DNA of 64,000 bases from Abyssibacter profundi (GTDB lineage Bacteria > Pseudomonadota > Gammaproteobacteria > Nevskiales > OUC007): assembly GCF_003151135.1 (NCBI RefSeq), contig NZ_QEQK01000010.1:1-64000 (forward strand), given 5' to 3'. Below the pieces are notes generated by a model. That model was not told the origin of the DNA. It made no database searches and saw only the letters and a program-made list of their open reading frames with translations. Both the position numbers and the translations under genes were made by a program. Of the stretch, positions 26,556 through 36,366 are shown one piece after another (position 1 is the stretch's first letter; the number at the start of each line of letters is the position of its first letter).

Positions 26556-29500
26556 ATGGCTCGACCCACACGACTTGGCCGACTTCACCGACTGGGCTGC
26601 GCACTGCTGGCCGCATGTGCCGGTCTGGCATCTCCACTCGCCTATGGGGCGCCGGTCAACCCACTGGCATTTGATCGGGTTAGCCTGTCAGATGGCCTGA
26701 GCCAAAGCACCGTGCTGGACATGCATCAGGACGGTTTCGGGTTTGTCTGGCTGGCCACGGAGAATGGTTTAAACCGCTACGACGGGCGAACCATCAAGAC
26801 GTACTACCGCACACCCGGCGACGAAGGCGGCCTCGGCAGCGACTACATCTGGGCCATTGAAGAAGACGCAGACGGGAACCTCTGGCTCGGCACCGACGAC
26901 GCAGGCCTTATCCGATGGAACCGCCAGCGCGATGTGTTCGAGCCCATCACACTGCGCGGACTCAACGGGAAGGTGCTGACCGGAACGCGGGTCAGTGACC
27001 TACTCGTGACCGGAGAGGACGAAGTCTGGATTGCGACCCGAACGGCCGGTGTTCTCGTCATCAGCACGCAGGGAGAAACCCTTGCCCAGTACCTGCATGA
27101 CCAGCCCTCACCGCTCGGCGAGCGGCTGCGGCGAGTTTCCTCGTTATTGCGATCACGCGACGGGTCCGTCTGGATTGGCACTGAGCAGGGTGTCCATCAG
27201 ATCAGCGCCGACCGCTCGACACTCAACAGCTATGTCCTGAGCCCGCAATCAAGGCCGGAACAGGCGCCTATCGACAACAATATTTCCACCCTGATGCAAG
27301 ACCTGCAGGGCCGGATCTGGGTCGCGACTTTCGAATCTGGCATCTCGCGGCTGGACCCCAACACAGGCCGTTTCACACACCTGACGAGCGCCGACTCAAG
27401 CCAACCCCAGCTGGCAGGCAACCGCGTGCGGGCGATGATGCAGGACGCCGATTCGCGTATCTGGCTGGGCACCGACAACGGCGTGACGCTGCTTCGCAAC
27501 GATGGCACCGCACAACAGATTCGCCACGAGCCGGCCAATCCGTTCAGCCTGCCAAATGATCTGGTCATGAGCCTGATGCAGGATGCCTCGGGTCTGATCT
27601 GGATCGGTACCCGCGGAGGCGGGGTCGGCGTCTGGAATCCGCGAAGCTGGTCCATGGGACCACGCACGCCTGAAGAACTGTCAGGCGTGCATGTCAACAG
27701 CTTCCTTGAATGGGAGAACGGCTCTACCTGGATTGGCACCATCGGCGCCGGCCTGCTGGAACTCACGGCATCGGGCGAGATCGGTCCGGCCCTGCCGCCT
27801 GGGCAACGCGCGCAGTTGCAGGACAGCGTCATGTCGCTGCAGCGGGATGCCAGCGGCACCGTCTGGATTGGCACGCTGTCGGCCGGGCTGCTGCGCTACG
27901 ACCCGTCCCACAAGACATTAACCGCGCTCCCTGTCGCACCCAAACGCAAACCATCGGAGCCTTGGCAGCGTGATGCCATCGGCGCCCCCGGCATCATGTC
28001 ACTCGCCGAGGGGCCTGCGGGCACATTGTGGGCGGGCACGTTCAACGGCGGTGTCGCCCGCATCGATAGTCAAACACTGGCGATCGAACGCCTCGGCTTT
28101 GAAGGTGAACTCGCCGGCATGGAACACGTGCGGGCCACGGCTTTGGCCGTTGCGCAAGACAGCGAACTTTGGATTGGCACCGAGGCCAACGGACTCACAG
28201 CACTGGACCTCGTCACCGGCCAGGTCACCCGATATCGGGCGCGGCCCGATGTGGCGCATCAACTGCCCTCCGATTCAATCTACAGCCTGCACGTCGACAC
28301 GCAGGGGGACGTCTGGGTGGGAACAGCCGCGCGCGGGCTTGCCCGACTGTCACGGCGTTCCATTGAGGATGCAGCGCCCCGCTTCGATCTCATCACCACC
28401 GCTGACGGCCTGTCCAGCAATGTGATCTTTGGGATTGAACCCGACAGCGACGGGCATCTGTGGCTGAGCAGCAGTAATGGGCTCATGCGCTATCACCCGG
28501 CGACCCGAGATGTGCGGATCTTTCACCAGGGTCACGGCACGTTCAGCGATGAGTTCAACTTCGGTGCACACCACCGTGCTGAAGACGGCACGCTCTACTT
28601 CGGTGGGCCCGGCGGATTCAACAAGATTGACCCCGCCGCCCTGCAGATGAATCGACGCCCGCCCTCTGTGCTGCTGACCGATATTTTGCTTTTCGGCGAG
28701 TCCCTGCCCAATGACCGCCCGGCTTACCTCACCCGCGCCATCGAACTCGATCACGACCAGGACGTCCTCGCCTTCGAGTTCGCCGCGACTGATTACACCG
28801 CCCCGGAGCGCAATATTTACTCGGTCAAACTGGAGGGTTTCGATCGGGAGTGGAGTACGCCCAGCACCCGCAACCGGGCGACGTACACCAACCTGGACCC
28901 CGGGCGTTACACACTGAAAATTCGCGCGGCCAATAGCGACCGGGTCTGGGCGTCAGCACCCTATGAACTCGCCATTGAGATCCGGCACCCACCCTGGGCC
29001 ACGTGGTGGGCGTGGCTGGCGTATGTGGCCATGGCCGGTTCGTTGCTTTGGCTGTTTCTGCGCCTGCGCTTTCGGGCTCAGGAGCGCGATGCCCGCCTCA
29101 ACCAACTCGCCTATTACGACCGTATTACGGGCCTGCCCAACCGGGATTTGTTCGAGCAGCGCGGGGCCGAGGCATTGCGGCGAATCGAGGGAAGCACCGA
29201 TCACCTGGTGGTCCTGTGCATCCGGTTCGCGATTCCCAAGCAAATCGGCCAGTCCCTGCCACACGACATGGCGAACGATATGTGGAGCAGCCTGGCCGCT
29301 CAGTTGGTCCGGGCCATCCACAGTCATGAGCACGCCGTTGGCCGTGGAGATGTCGCCCGCCTGGACGCCGACCAATTCGTCATCTTCATGCGAATCGCAC
29401 CTGAGCAGGATGATCTCGCTGCATTGACGGAACGCCTCAAGGCGGGCTGGTCCGAAGGACTGGTGGTGGGCGAACATCGTGTTTCGGTTGCCGCAGCCAT

Positions 29501-30422
29501 CGGTGTGGCACGTGCGCCGGAACACGCCCGGGACATCGGCACGCTGGTGCACTACGCGGTGACGGCCGCCACTGCACACTCCAGCCCGCAGCCCGGGCAG
29601 GTGGCGATTTACGACGACGAGATGACCTCGCGCCTGGAATCCCGCCTGCTGCTGGAGACGCGACTGCGCCAGGCCATCACCCAGGATGAACTCGAACTGT
29701 ATTTACAGCCGAAATTCACGCGGGCGCGTCAAATCGTCGGCGCCGAAGCCCTGCTGCGATGGAATAGCCGTGAACTCGGGTGGATTCCGCCGTCCACGTT
29801 TGTACCGCTGGCCGAGGAGTCCGACCTGATCCAGGACCTGGACGCCTGGGTCATCCATAAGACCTGCGCGCTGCTCAAAGCCTGGGACAGCCCGAAACTC
29901 CTGACCCTGCGCATTGCAATCAACCTGTCTGCGGCCAACCTCAATCAGGCGCATACCGTCCGGGCGCTGGTGCAGGCCACGGCTTCGGCAGGCATCGACC
30001 CAGCGCGCATTGAAGTGGAGCTGACCGAATCGGCGCTGCTATCGGATGTGGAGCAGACACGGGACACCCTGCGCGAGCTCAAAGAGGCGGGTTTTTCCAT
30101 CGCCCTGGATGACTTCGGCACAGGCTACTCGTCGCTGACCCACCTCAAATCGTTTGCCATCGACACGGTCAAAATCGACCGCGAGTTCGTGCAAGGCGTC
30201 GACCAGGCCGGGCAGGAACAGTCGATTTGTAGTGCGATTGTGGCACTGGCCCGCAGCCTGGGCCTGACCACGGTGGCCGAGGGTGTGGAGACCGAGGCCC
30301 AGTTTCAGACGCTGGTCGGGCTCGGCTGCGACGACATCCAAGGCTATCTACTCGCCAAGCCCATGCCGACCGGAGAATTCCGGCAACTGGTTGAAAACAC
30401 CGCAGTACACGAGGCAGGCTGA
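26556..30422 (+). CDS. Two-component-type propeller / GGDEF-EAL membrane protein
   Basis: 1288 residues. Signal peptide, then about 700 residues of seven-bladed propeller repeats of the Reg_prop type (QDGFGFVWLATENGLNRYDG, ADGNLWLGTDDAGLIRW, DLQGRIWVATFESGISRLD and more), a Y_Y_Y domain (VKLEGFDREWSTPS), one membrane segment at about 816-840, a GGDEF domain and an EAL domain. The GGDEF site reads LDADQF, so cyclase activity is unlikely. The EAL domain keeps AEALLRW, INLSAANL, VELTES, LDDFGTGYSSL, VKIDREFV and VAEGVET, so c-di-GMP hydrolysis is expected. It probably senses an extracellular or periplasmic ligand, perhaps a polysaccharide, by analogy with hybrid two-component systems. Confidence 0.9.
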   Translation: MARPTRLGRLHRLGCALLAACAGLASPLAYGAPVNPLAFDRVSLSDGLSQSTVLDMHQDGFGFVWLATENGLNRYDGRTIKTYYRTPGDEGGLGSDYIWAIEEDADGNLWLGTDDAGLIRWNRQRDVFEPITLRGLNGKVLTGTRVSDLLVTGEDEVWIATRTAGVLVISTQGETLAQYLHDQPSPLGERLRRVSSLLRSRDGSVWIGTEQGVHQISADRSTLNSYVLSPQSRPEQAPIDNNISTLMQDLQGRIWVATFESGISRLDPNTGRFTHLTSADSSQPQLAGNRVRAMMQDADSRIWLGTDNGVTLLRNDGTAQQIRHEPANPFSLPNDLVMSLMQDASGLIWIGTRGGGVGVWNPRSWSMGPRTPEELSGVHVNSFLEWENGSTWIGTIGAGLLELTASGEIGPALPPGQRAQLQDSVMSLQRDASGTVWIGTLSAGLLRYDPSHKTLTALPVAPKRKPSEPWQRDAIGAPGIMSLAEGPAGTLWAGTFNGGVARIDSQTLAIERLGFEGELAGMEHVRATALAVAQDSELWIGTEANGLTALDLVTGQVTRYRARPDVAHQLPSDSIYSLHVDTQGDVWVGTAARGLARLSRRSIEDAAPRFDLITTADGLSSNVIFGIEPDSDGHLWLSSSNGLMRYHPATRDVRIFHQGHGTFSDEFNFGAHHRAEDGTLYFGGPGGFNKIDPAALQMNRRPPSVLLTDILLFGESLPNDRPAYLTRAIELDHDQDVLAFEFAATDYTAPERNIYSVKLEGFDREWSTPSTRNRATYTNLDPGRYTLKIRAANSDRVWASAPYELAIEIRHPPWATWWAWLAYVAMAGSLLWLFLRLRFRAQERDARLNQLAYYDRITGLPNRDLFEQRGAEALRRIEGSTDHLVVLCIRFAIPKQIGQSLPHDMANDMWSSLAAQLVRAIHSHEHAVGRGDVARLDADQFVIFMRIAPEQDDLAALTERLKAGWSEGLVVGEHRVSVAAAIGVARAPEHARDIGTLVHYAVTAATAHSSPQPGQVAIYDDEMTSRLESRLLLETRLRQAITQDELELYLQPKFTRARQIVGAEALLRWNSRELGWIPPSTFVPLAEESDLIQDLDAWVIHKTCALLKAWDSPKLLTLRIAINLSAANLNQAHTVRALVQATASAGIDPARIEVELTESALLSDVEQTRDTLRELKEAGFSIALDDFGTGYSSLTHLKSFAIDTVKIDREFVQGVDQAGQEQSICSAIVALARSLGLTTVAEGVETEAQFQTLVGLGCDDIQGYLLAKPMPTGEFRQLVENTAVHEAG

Positions 30423-30452
30423 TGCGATCAGCCCCTCCGTACCCGGATTCAG

Positions 30453-32015
30453 ATGACCCCTCCCGATTCGCATGGCCTGGACGCACTCGAAACACGGCAG
30501 GCCGATGCGCTGGCCATGGGTGGCCCCGACCGGATCGCGCGCCAGCATGCAAAGGGCCGCCTGACGGCCCGCGAGCGCATCGCCACCCTGCTGGAACCCG
30601 ACAGTTTCGACGAACTGGGCCTGCTGGCCCGCAGCGACCTGCCCGAGGCCCGGGACCGCACCCCTGCCGACGGTAAGATCTGCGGCTACGGCCAGATCGG
30701 CGACCGTACCGTGGCGGTGAGCGCCGATGACGTGACGGTCCTGGCCGGCGCGGGCGGTCGCATCGGGGTGGGCAAGCAGATGGCGCTCATGGCCTACGCG
30801 CAGCGCAAGGGCTATCCGATGATTCACCTGGGTGACGCCGGCGGCGCCCGTGTCCCCGACATCATGGGCTCGGACGGCATGATGAGCATGGTTTATCGCA
30901 TCGACCAGCCGCCGCGCGACCGGAGCATCCCCTTGCTGACACTCATCATGGGTGAGTGCTACGGCGGCCCGACCTGGACAGCGTCTGTGTCCGACATCGT
31001 CATTCAGGTCAAAGGCACGGCCATGTGCGTCGGCGGCCCATCTATCCTCGAGATCGCGACCGGCGAACAGGCCACGGCCGAGGCCCTGGGCGGCCCGGCG
31101 CTGCACGCGCACACCACCGGGCTGGTCGATTTATTCGCCGACAGCGATGAACACGCGCTGCAACTGGCCCGACACTGTCTGAGTTATTTCCCCTCCAGCG
31201 CCCGCGACCTGCCCCCCGTGGCCCCGACCTCCCAGCCGGTGGACACGCCGCTACCCGAGCTGCTGGACATCGTGCCCACCGACCCGCGCCAGCCCTACGA
31301 TATGCATCGGCTGCTGGAGCAGGTGGTCGACACGGGTTCTCTGCTGGAACTCAAACCCAGCTACGACGGCAGTCTGATCACCGCGTTGGCGCGCATCGAC
31401 GGCCATGTCGTCGGATTGCTGGCCAACAATCCCAAGGTGACCGCCGGCGCCATGGGCCCAGGAGCCTGTGAGAAAGCCACCAGCTTCATCTGTCTCTGCG
31501 ATTCGTTCCACATCCCGCTGGTGTTCCTACATGACACACCGGGCTTCTTCGTTGGGCGCCGTGCCGAAGAACGGCAGATGCCGCTCAAGATCATGAACTT
31601 CATCGAGGCCCTGCATCACAGCCGCGTGCCCCGGGTCAGCCTGGTGGTGCGCAAGTCCTACGGCATGGCCCACTGCAATATGTCCGGCGGCAACATGGGC
31701 AATGACCTCATGCTGGCCTGGCCCGGTGCCGACATCTCATTCATGGCCCCGGCGGTTGCCGTCAACGTGGCCCACGGACGACGCCTCGCAGCCCTCCCCG
31801 ACGAGGAAGGACAGGCACTGCGTGCACAGATGATCGAGGACATGAGCCGGGCCAATGCCCCTTGGCCCGCAGCCGAGCGCAACCTGATCGACCGCGTGAT
31901 CGACCCGCGGGACACGCGCCGCGAGCTGGCCCGGGCCTTGGCCCGGGCGCGGGGCAGTGACGGTGAGGCCGGTCGCAGCCAGCGGCGCTTGGCCAACTGG
32001 CCGCGAATGGCCTGA
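30453..32015 (+). CDS. Acyl-CoA carboxylase, beta (carboxyltransferase) subunit
   Basis: 520 residues. Both crotonase-like halves are present: GRLTARERIATLLEPDSFDE at the start, GGARVPD, then the C-terminal half with GSLITALARIDGHVVGLLAN, LHDTPGFFVG and KSYGMAHCNMSGGNMGNDL. This family carries carboxyl from biotin to propionyl-, methylcrotonyl- or related acyl-CoAs. No biotin carboxylase alpha subunit lies nearby, so its partner is encoded elsewhere and the substrate cannot be named. 30 bp after the GGDEF-EAL gene. Confidence 0.88.
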   Translation: MTPPDSHGLDALETRQADALAMGGPDRIARQHAKGRLTARERIATLLEPDSFDELGLLARSDLPEARDRTPADGKICGYGQIGDRTVAVSADDVTVLAGAGGRIGVGKQMALMAYAQRKGYPMIHLGDAGGARVPDIMGSDGMMSMVYRIDQPPRDRSIPLLTLIMGECYGGPTWTASVSDIVIQVKGTAMCVGGPSILEIATGEQATAEALGGPALHAHTTGLVDLFADSDEHALQLARHCLSYFPSSARDLPPVAPTSQPVDTPLPELLDIVPTDPRQPYDMHRLLEQVVDTGSLLELKPSYDGSLITALARIDGHVVGLLANNPKVTAGAMGPGACEKATSFICLCDSFHIPLVFLHDTPGFFVGRRAEERQMPLKIMNFIEALHHSRVPRVSLVVRKSYGMAHCNMSGGNMGNDLMLAWPGADISFMAPAVAVNVAHGRRLAALPDEEGQALRAQMIEDMSRANAPWPAAERNLIDRVIDPRDTRRELARALARARGSDGEAGRSQRRLANWPRMA

Positions 32016-32042
32016 ACGCTCAGAGCAGCGCGGATTGAGGCC

Positions 32043-33020
32043 TTAGCTGTCCAGCAGTCCGGTCAGCCGTTGGCGAATCAGCGTCTCGGCATCGCGCATG
32101 ATGCGATCAACCAGTTCCTGCACGGTGGGGATGTCGTGGATCAGCCCCGCCACCATGCCGCAGGACCAAGCGCCAGCATCCATATCGCCGTCGAGCATGA
32201 CCTTGGGGTAGACGCCCGCGACTTCGTCCTTGATGTCATCAAAGCTGATCTCGGAACCAAGCTCCCGCTCCTTGGCCAACAACCGCTCGACGGCCGCATT
32301 GGTGAGCACTCGCTCGGTGTTACGCAGCGGGCGCATGACCAGCCGCGTATCGAGCTCGGTGGCCGCAAGAATCGCCTGCTTCACGTTCTCGTGCACCGGC
32401 GCCTCCTGGGTGGCGATGAACCGCGTGCCCATGTTCATACCCTCGGCACCCATAGCCAGCGAGGCCACCAACGAACGTGCATCGGCCATGCCGCCGGACG
32501 CCACAAAGGGAATCTCCAATTCCTCGGCCGCACGCGGCAGCAGAATCATGTTGGGGATGTCGTCCTCCCCCGGGTGACCGCCGCACTCGAAACCATCCAC
32601 CGACACGGCGTCGCAGCCAATCGACTGCGCCTTGAGCGCATGGCGCACGGTCGTGCATTTGTGGATGACCTTGATGTCGTGCTCTTTCAGCAGGGGCAGC
32701 CACTTGGCCGGGTTGTTCCCAGCAGTCTCGACGACCTTCACGCCACCGTCGATGATGGCCTGCACGTACCCGGGGTAGTCGGGCGCGTTGACGATGGGCA
32801 GAAAGGTCAGATTGACGCCGAACGGCTTGTCGGTCATATCGCGACAACGCGCGATCTCATTGGCGAGATCGGCCGGCGTCCGCTGCGTCAGCCCGGTGAT
32901 GATTCCCAGCCCGCCGGCGTTGGACACCGCGGCGGCCAGCTCGGCAAAGCCGACGAAGTGCATGCCACCCTGAATAATTGGGTGCCGGATTCCGCACATT
33001 TCGGTAATTCTTGTTTTCAT
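32043..33020 (-). CDS. Nitronate monooxygenase / FabK-like flavoprotein
   Basis: 325 residues, FMN-dependent TIM barrel of the 2-nitropropane dioxygenase family. RHPIIQGGMHFVGFAELAAA, SNAGGLGIITGL, FGVNLTFLP, then the phosphate-binding DAVSVDGFECGGHPGEDD and ASGGMADARSLVA. The GH pair in ECGGHPG fits the catalytic histidine region of the family. The ATG at 33020 follows GGGGCGAG. Oxidises alkyl nitronates or acts as an enoyl reductase; the sequence alone does not separate the two. Confidence 0.85.
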   Translation of the reverse strand: MKTRITEMCGIRHPIIQGGMHFVGFAELAAAVSNAGGLGIITGLTQRTPADLANEIARCRDMTDKPFGVNLTFLPIVNAPDYPGYVQAIIDGGVKVVETAGNNPAKWLPLLKEHDIKVIHKCTTVRHALKAQSIGCDAVSVDGFECGGHPGEDDIPNMILLPRAAEELEIPFVASGGMADARSLVASLAMGAEGMNMGTRFIATQEAPVHENVKQAILAATELDTRLVMRPLRNTERVLTNAAVERLLAKERELGSEISFDDIKDEVAGVYPKVMLDGDMDAGAWSCGMVAGLIHDIPTVQELVDRIMRDAETLIRQRLTGLLDS

Positions 33021-33104
33021 CTCGCCCCGGACGGCTCTCAGCAAATGGAGTCGGGACGCTAGTGCAATCCGGCGGCAGCGGCAAACCACAGCTGGCCCGA
33101 CACC

Positions 33105-33962
33105 TCAGGCCGCGGCCCGCAACCAGCGCCTCAGCAGCCAGAACTGGGCCGCCAGCAAGCCCAGCACCGTGAGTACCAGGACACCACTCATGGCCGCGGC
33201 ATAGCCGAACCGCAGATACTCAAAGGCGTTCTGGTAAATGTAATGCGGCAACAGCAGCGTCGCGAATTGCGGCCCGGTCTTGGTCACCACCAAGGCCGGC
33301 ACAAAAGCCAGCTGCAGCACCAGCACGATGTCGCGGGCGGCCAGCAGCAGCACCACCGGCCACAACGCAGGCCAGGTCACCCGGGAAAAAGCGAACCAAC
33401 GGCCGCCCCCCTCTACCGCACATAACTCGTAGCGCTGCGCAGGCACATGGCGGCGGGTGGCCATGAGAACCAGCACCAGCTCGCCGATCAGAAACGCCAG
33501 CACAATCACCAACGCAGTCCTGGCACCACCTACCGTGAGCAACCACTGCGCGCCGCCATATTCCAGGCTATTGAGCAGCCAGGCGGCCGGCCCGAAGAAC
33601 GGGTTGAGTATCCATAACCAAGCCATCGCCCAGACCAGTTCCGGGACCACAACAGGCGTGAACACCGGCACCAGCGCCGCGCTCGATAGCCGGCTGCGAC
33701 CGGCCAGCGCCAGGCCCAAGACCACCGCCAGCGCCAGCCGAAGCGGAACGGCGAACAGCACCAGCCAGGCCGAGTTCTTCGCCGCGGTCAGAAACAGGGG
33801 GTCGTCGAGCAAGCGGGCCAGATGCGCCCAGCCGACCCACTGAGGCGGGTTCAGCGCGTCATAGCGAAAAAACCCGAGACCCAGCGTCGCCAGCAGGGGC
33901 AACCAGATCAACAGCCCGGTTGCGATCAGCGCGGCGGCGGCCATCCAGGCTCCGGATTTCAC
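33105..33962 (-). CDS. Sugar-type ABC transporter permease (MalF/UgpA family)
   Basis: 285 residues, about six membrane helices. The EAA-loop region reads YELCAVEGGGRWFAFSRVTWPAL, the site that contacts the ATPase; it is degenerate in the usual E-A-A. Last gene of a four-gene importer; overlaps the ATPase gene (ATGA). Confidence 0.85.
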   Translation of the reverse strand: MKSGAWMAAAALIATGLLIWLPLLATLGLGFFRYDALNPPQWVGWAHLARLLDDPLFLTAAKNSAWLVLFAVPLRLALAVVLGLALAGRSRLSSAALVPVFTPVVVPELVWAMAWLWILNPFFGPAAWLLNSLEYGGAQWLLTVGGARTALVIVLAFLIGELVLVLMATRRHVPAQRYELCAVEGGGRWFAFSRVTWPALWPVVLLLAARDIVLVLQLAFVPALVVTKTGPQFATLLLPHYIYQNAFEYLRFGYAAAMSGVLVLTVLGLLAAQFWLLRRWLRAAA

Positions 33963-35032
33963 AACGCCTGCCCCGTCTTGGCGTCAAACCAGCGAATCGC
34001 CTCGGGCGATAATCCGAGTTCGACCGTCGCCCCCAGCTCGAACGCGGCCTCCGGTTCCACCCGGACCACGACGGTTTGCGCCCCGGCCTGCAGGTGCAGC
34101 CATTGCACATCACCCAGATGCTCCAGACGCAGAACCTGGGCAGGCACCCGCCAGTCATCGGCCCGCGCGGGCGCCCAGCGTGATCCGCTGACATGGAGCT
34201 GTTCGGCCCGAACGCCGGCCAACAGCCCCTCTTGCCGGGGCGCGCTTGGACAGACCGCCCCCAGCAGCCGGGTCTGATCGTCCGCAGATTCAGCGGGGAG
34301 CAACTGCATGGCCGGGTTGCCCAAAAACGCCGCCACACTGACCAAGGCAGGGCGTGAGTACAGCGCACGGGGCGCATCGAACTGCTGGAGCTGCCCGTCG
34401 ACCAGCACGCCCAAGCGATCCGCCATGGATAAGGCCTCAGCCTGGTCGTGCGTGACATACACCGTCGTCCAGCCCTGTCGGCGATGCAGTTCGAGAATTT
34501 CCTGCCGCATGCGGGCACGCAGCGGTGCATCAAGGCTAGACAGCGGCTCGTCCATTAACACCAGCCGGGCGTTCCGCAACATGGCCCGGCCCAGCGCCAC
34601 ACGCTGGCGCTCGCCGCCTGACAGTTGCGCGGCCGGACGGTCCAGCAACGCCTCCAGCCCCAGCCGCCCGGCCACTTCTGCCGCCTGTTGGCGGCCGTCA
34701 CGGCGCGAGATGCCCCGCGCCCGGAGCCCGAAGGCCAGGTTGTCGGCAACACTCAGATGCGGGAGCAGCGCGTGGTCTTGGAACACCAGCGCCACTTCGC
34801 GCTTGCCCGGCGAGAGGCCGTCCAGCACCGCCCCACCGGCCTCGATCTGGCCACCCGCCGTAGGCACCAGACCGGCGATCGCACGGAGCAGCGTCGATTT
34901 ACCGCTGCCCGACGGGCCCGCCAGTACGACGAACTCGCCAGCCTCTGCCTCGAGATCAATATTGCGCAGGACCGGGCGCCCGCCGAGTTCGACATGCAGC
35001 CCCCGAAGACTCAATCCGGCTGCCGCACTCAT
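33959..35032 (-). CDS. ABC transporter ATPase (MalK/UgpC family)
   Basis: 357 residues. Walker A LAGPSGSGKSTLLRAIAGL, Q-loop LVFQDHALLPHLSV, signature LSGGERQRVALGRAML, Walker B LVLMDEPLSSLDAPLR, H-loop VYVTHDQAEAL. The C-terminal 120 residues form a TOBE/OB regulatory domain as in MalK. Provides energy to the two permeases. Confidence 0.93.
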   Translation of the reverse strand: MSAAAGLSLRGLHVELGGRPVLRNIDLEAEAGEFVVLAGPSGSGKSTLLRAIAGLVPTAGGQIEAGGAVLDGLSPGKREVALVFQDHALLPHLSVADNLAFGLRARGISRRDGRQQAAEVAGRLGLEALLDRPAAQLSGGERQRVALGRAMLRNARLVLMDEPLSSLDAPLRARMRQEILELHRRQGWTTVYVTHDQAEALSMADRLGVLVDGQLQQFDAPRALYSRPALVSVAAFLGNPAMQLLPAESADDQTRLLGAVCPSAPRQEGLLAGVRAEQLHVSGSRWAPARADDWRVPAQVLRLEHLGDVQWLHLQAGAQTVVVRVEPEAAFELGATVELGLSPEAIRWFDAKTGQAL

Positions 35033-36366
35033 AGCTGCTCCCCGGCTGGCTGTGGCTTGAGCAGATCTCCGGCGGCCGCCTCGATCCGTGACACCAGCAG
35101 GTAACCGTCGCGTAGGCCGAATGACTGCTCCCCGGCCATTTGCGCCGCCGACTCAAACATCCACTCTTCGATCACCGGGTTGATGCGCGTTTCGATTTCG
35201 TACCAGGCGGGAATATTCGGCGTGCGACGCAGCTGGGGAATGGTGTCCAGGAACACGCGGGCCGATGCGGGCGGCTGATCGGGATCGAGGAATGCGTCGC
35301 TTTCGGCCACCGACTTGCGAACCGGCACGATACGGCCCGAGGCGGATAGCAAGGCCTGACCCTGCTCGCCTGTCGCAAACGCAATAAAGTCGCGGGCCGC
35401 GGCCTTGTTCGAACTCCCCCGGCCCAGGCAGTAGGCATCGGCATGGAGCACCGATGCGGCTTCCCGATAGCGCGGCAGCGGCGCCACATCCCAGTCCAGG
35501 CCGTCGACTGCACGCAAGGCGGCCGAGAAGCGTCGGCTGTTCAACGTCATCGCGGCACCACCCCGGATGAAACGCGCGTCCGGCTGCTCAGCGCGTCGCT
35601 CGATCAAGGGCGGTATCACGCCCACCTCGTTCTTCAGTCGCTTGAGGAACAACAAGCCGGTGACGGCCTTGGGTGTGCGCAAATCGAAACGCGTGGGCTT
35701 GTCCACATCGTTGACCAGCCGACCGCCGGTTTGCCACACGAAAGGCGCCAGCCGCACGATGGACGGATCGACATCCAAGCCGTAGATCTCCGGCCGGCGA
35801 TCGCCATCCAAATCGCGGGTCAGCGCCTTGGCCGCGTCGTGAAAATCGCTCCAACGCCAGTCCGGGCGGGGCGGCTCCACGCCGTACTCGGCGAACAACG
35901 CTCGATTCCAATAGACCACCAGCGACGACACGTTCTGGGGCATGCACATCAGCTGGCCCTGGTACGTGAACCCCTCCAGCGGCGGCGCGTAGAACGCCTC
36001 GCGGTCGAACAATCCTGCGGCCTCCAGCAACGGACCAACCGGTTCCAGTACATCGCTGGCAATAAACTGCCCCCAACGTCGAAAGTTAATCAGGAACAGG
36101 TCGGGGGCATTGCCCGCGGCAAAGGCCGTGGTCAAACGGGTGACGTGCTCGGGGTGACGCCCGACCGGTACAAACTCGACCTGCACGTCGGGCCGCTGGG
36201 CCTCGAAGGCCTCGATCAGGCTGCGGTAGGCACGCGCCTCCACCGGGTCGGCCACCGCCTGCAGCCGAAGCTGGGTTCGGTCAGATTCGGTCTGGGCCCC
36301 ACAGGCCGTCAGCAGGCCGAGGGCCAGGCACAGCAGGGCACGCGCAAACAGCGAAGCAATCGACAT
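35029..36366 (-). CDS. Extracellular solute-binding lipoprotein (family 1)
   Basis: 445 residues. Signal peptide with lipobox GLLTACG, then a typical sugar-binding layout: EARAYRSLIEAFEAQRPDVQ, TAFAAGNAPDLFLINFRRWG, LMCMPQNVSSLVVYWNRALF, and a C-terminal hinge region with ARDFIAFATGEQG. Likely binds a sugar or sugar-like polymer fragment. Lies directly next to the first permease gene (TGAATG). Confidence 0.9.
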   Translation of the reverse strand: MSIASLFARALLCLALGLLTACGAQTESDRTQLRLQAVADPVEARAYRSLIEAFEAQRPDVQVEFVPVGRHPEHVTRLTTAFAAGNAPDLFLINFRRWGQFIASDVLEPVGPLLEAAGLFDREAFYAPPLEGFTYQGQLMCMPQNVSSLVVYWNRALFAEYGVEPPRPDWRWSDFHDAAKALTRDLDGDRRPEIYGLDVDPSIVRLAPFVWQTGGRLVNDVDKPTRFDLRTPKAVTGLLFLKRLKNEVGVIPPLIERRAEQPDARFIRGGAAMTLNSRRFSAALRAVDGLDWDVAPLPRYREAASVLHADAYCLGRGSSNKAAARDFIAFATGEQGQALLSASGRIVPVRKSVAESDAFLDPDQPPASARVFLDTIPQLRRTPNIPAWYEIETRINPVIEEWMFESAAQMAGEQSFGLRDGYLLVSRIEAAAGDLLKPQPAGEQL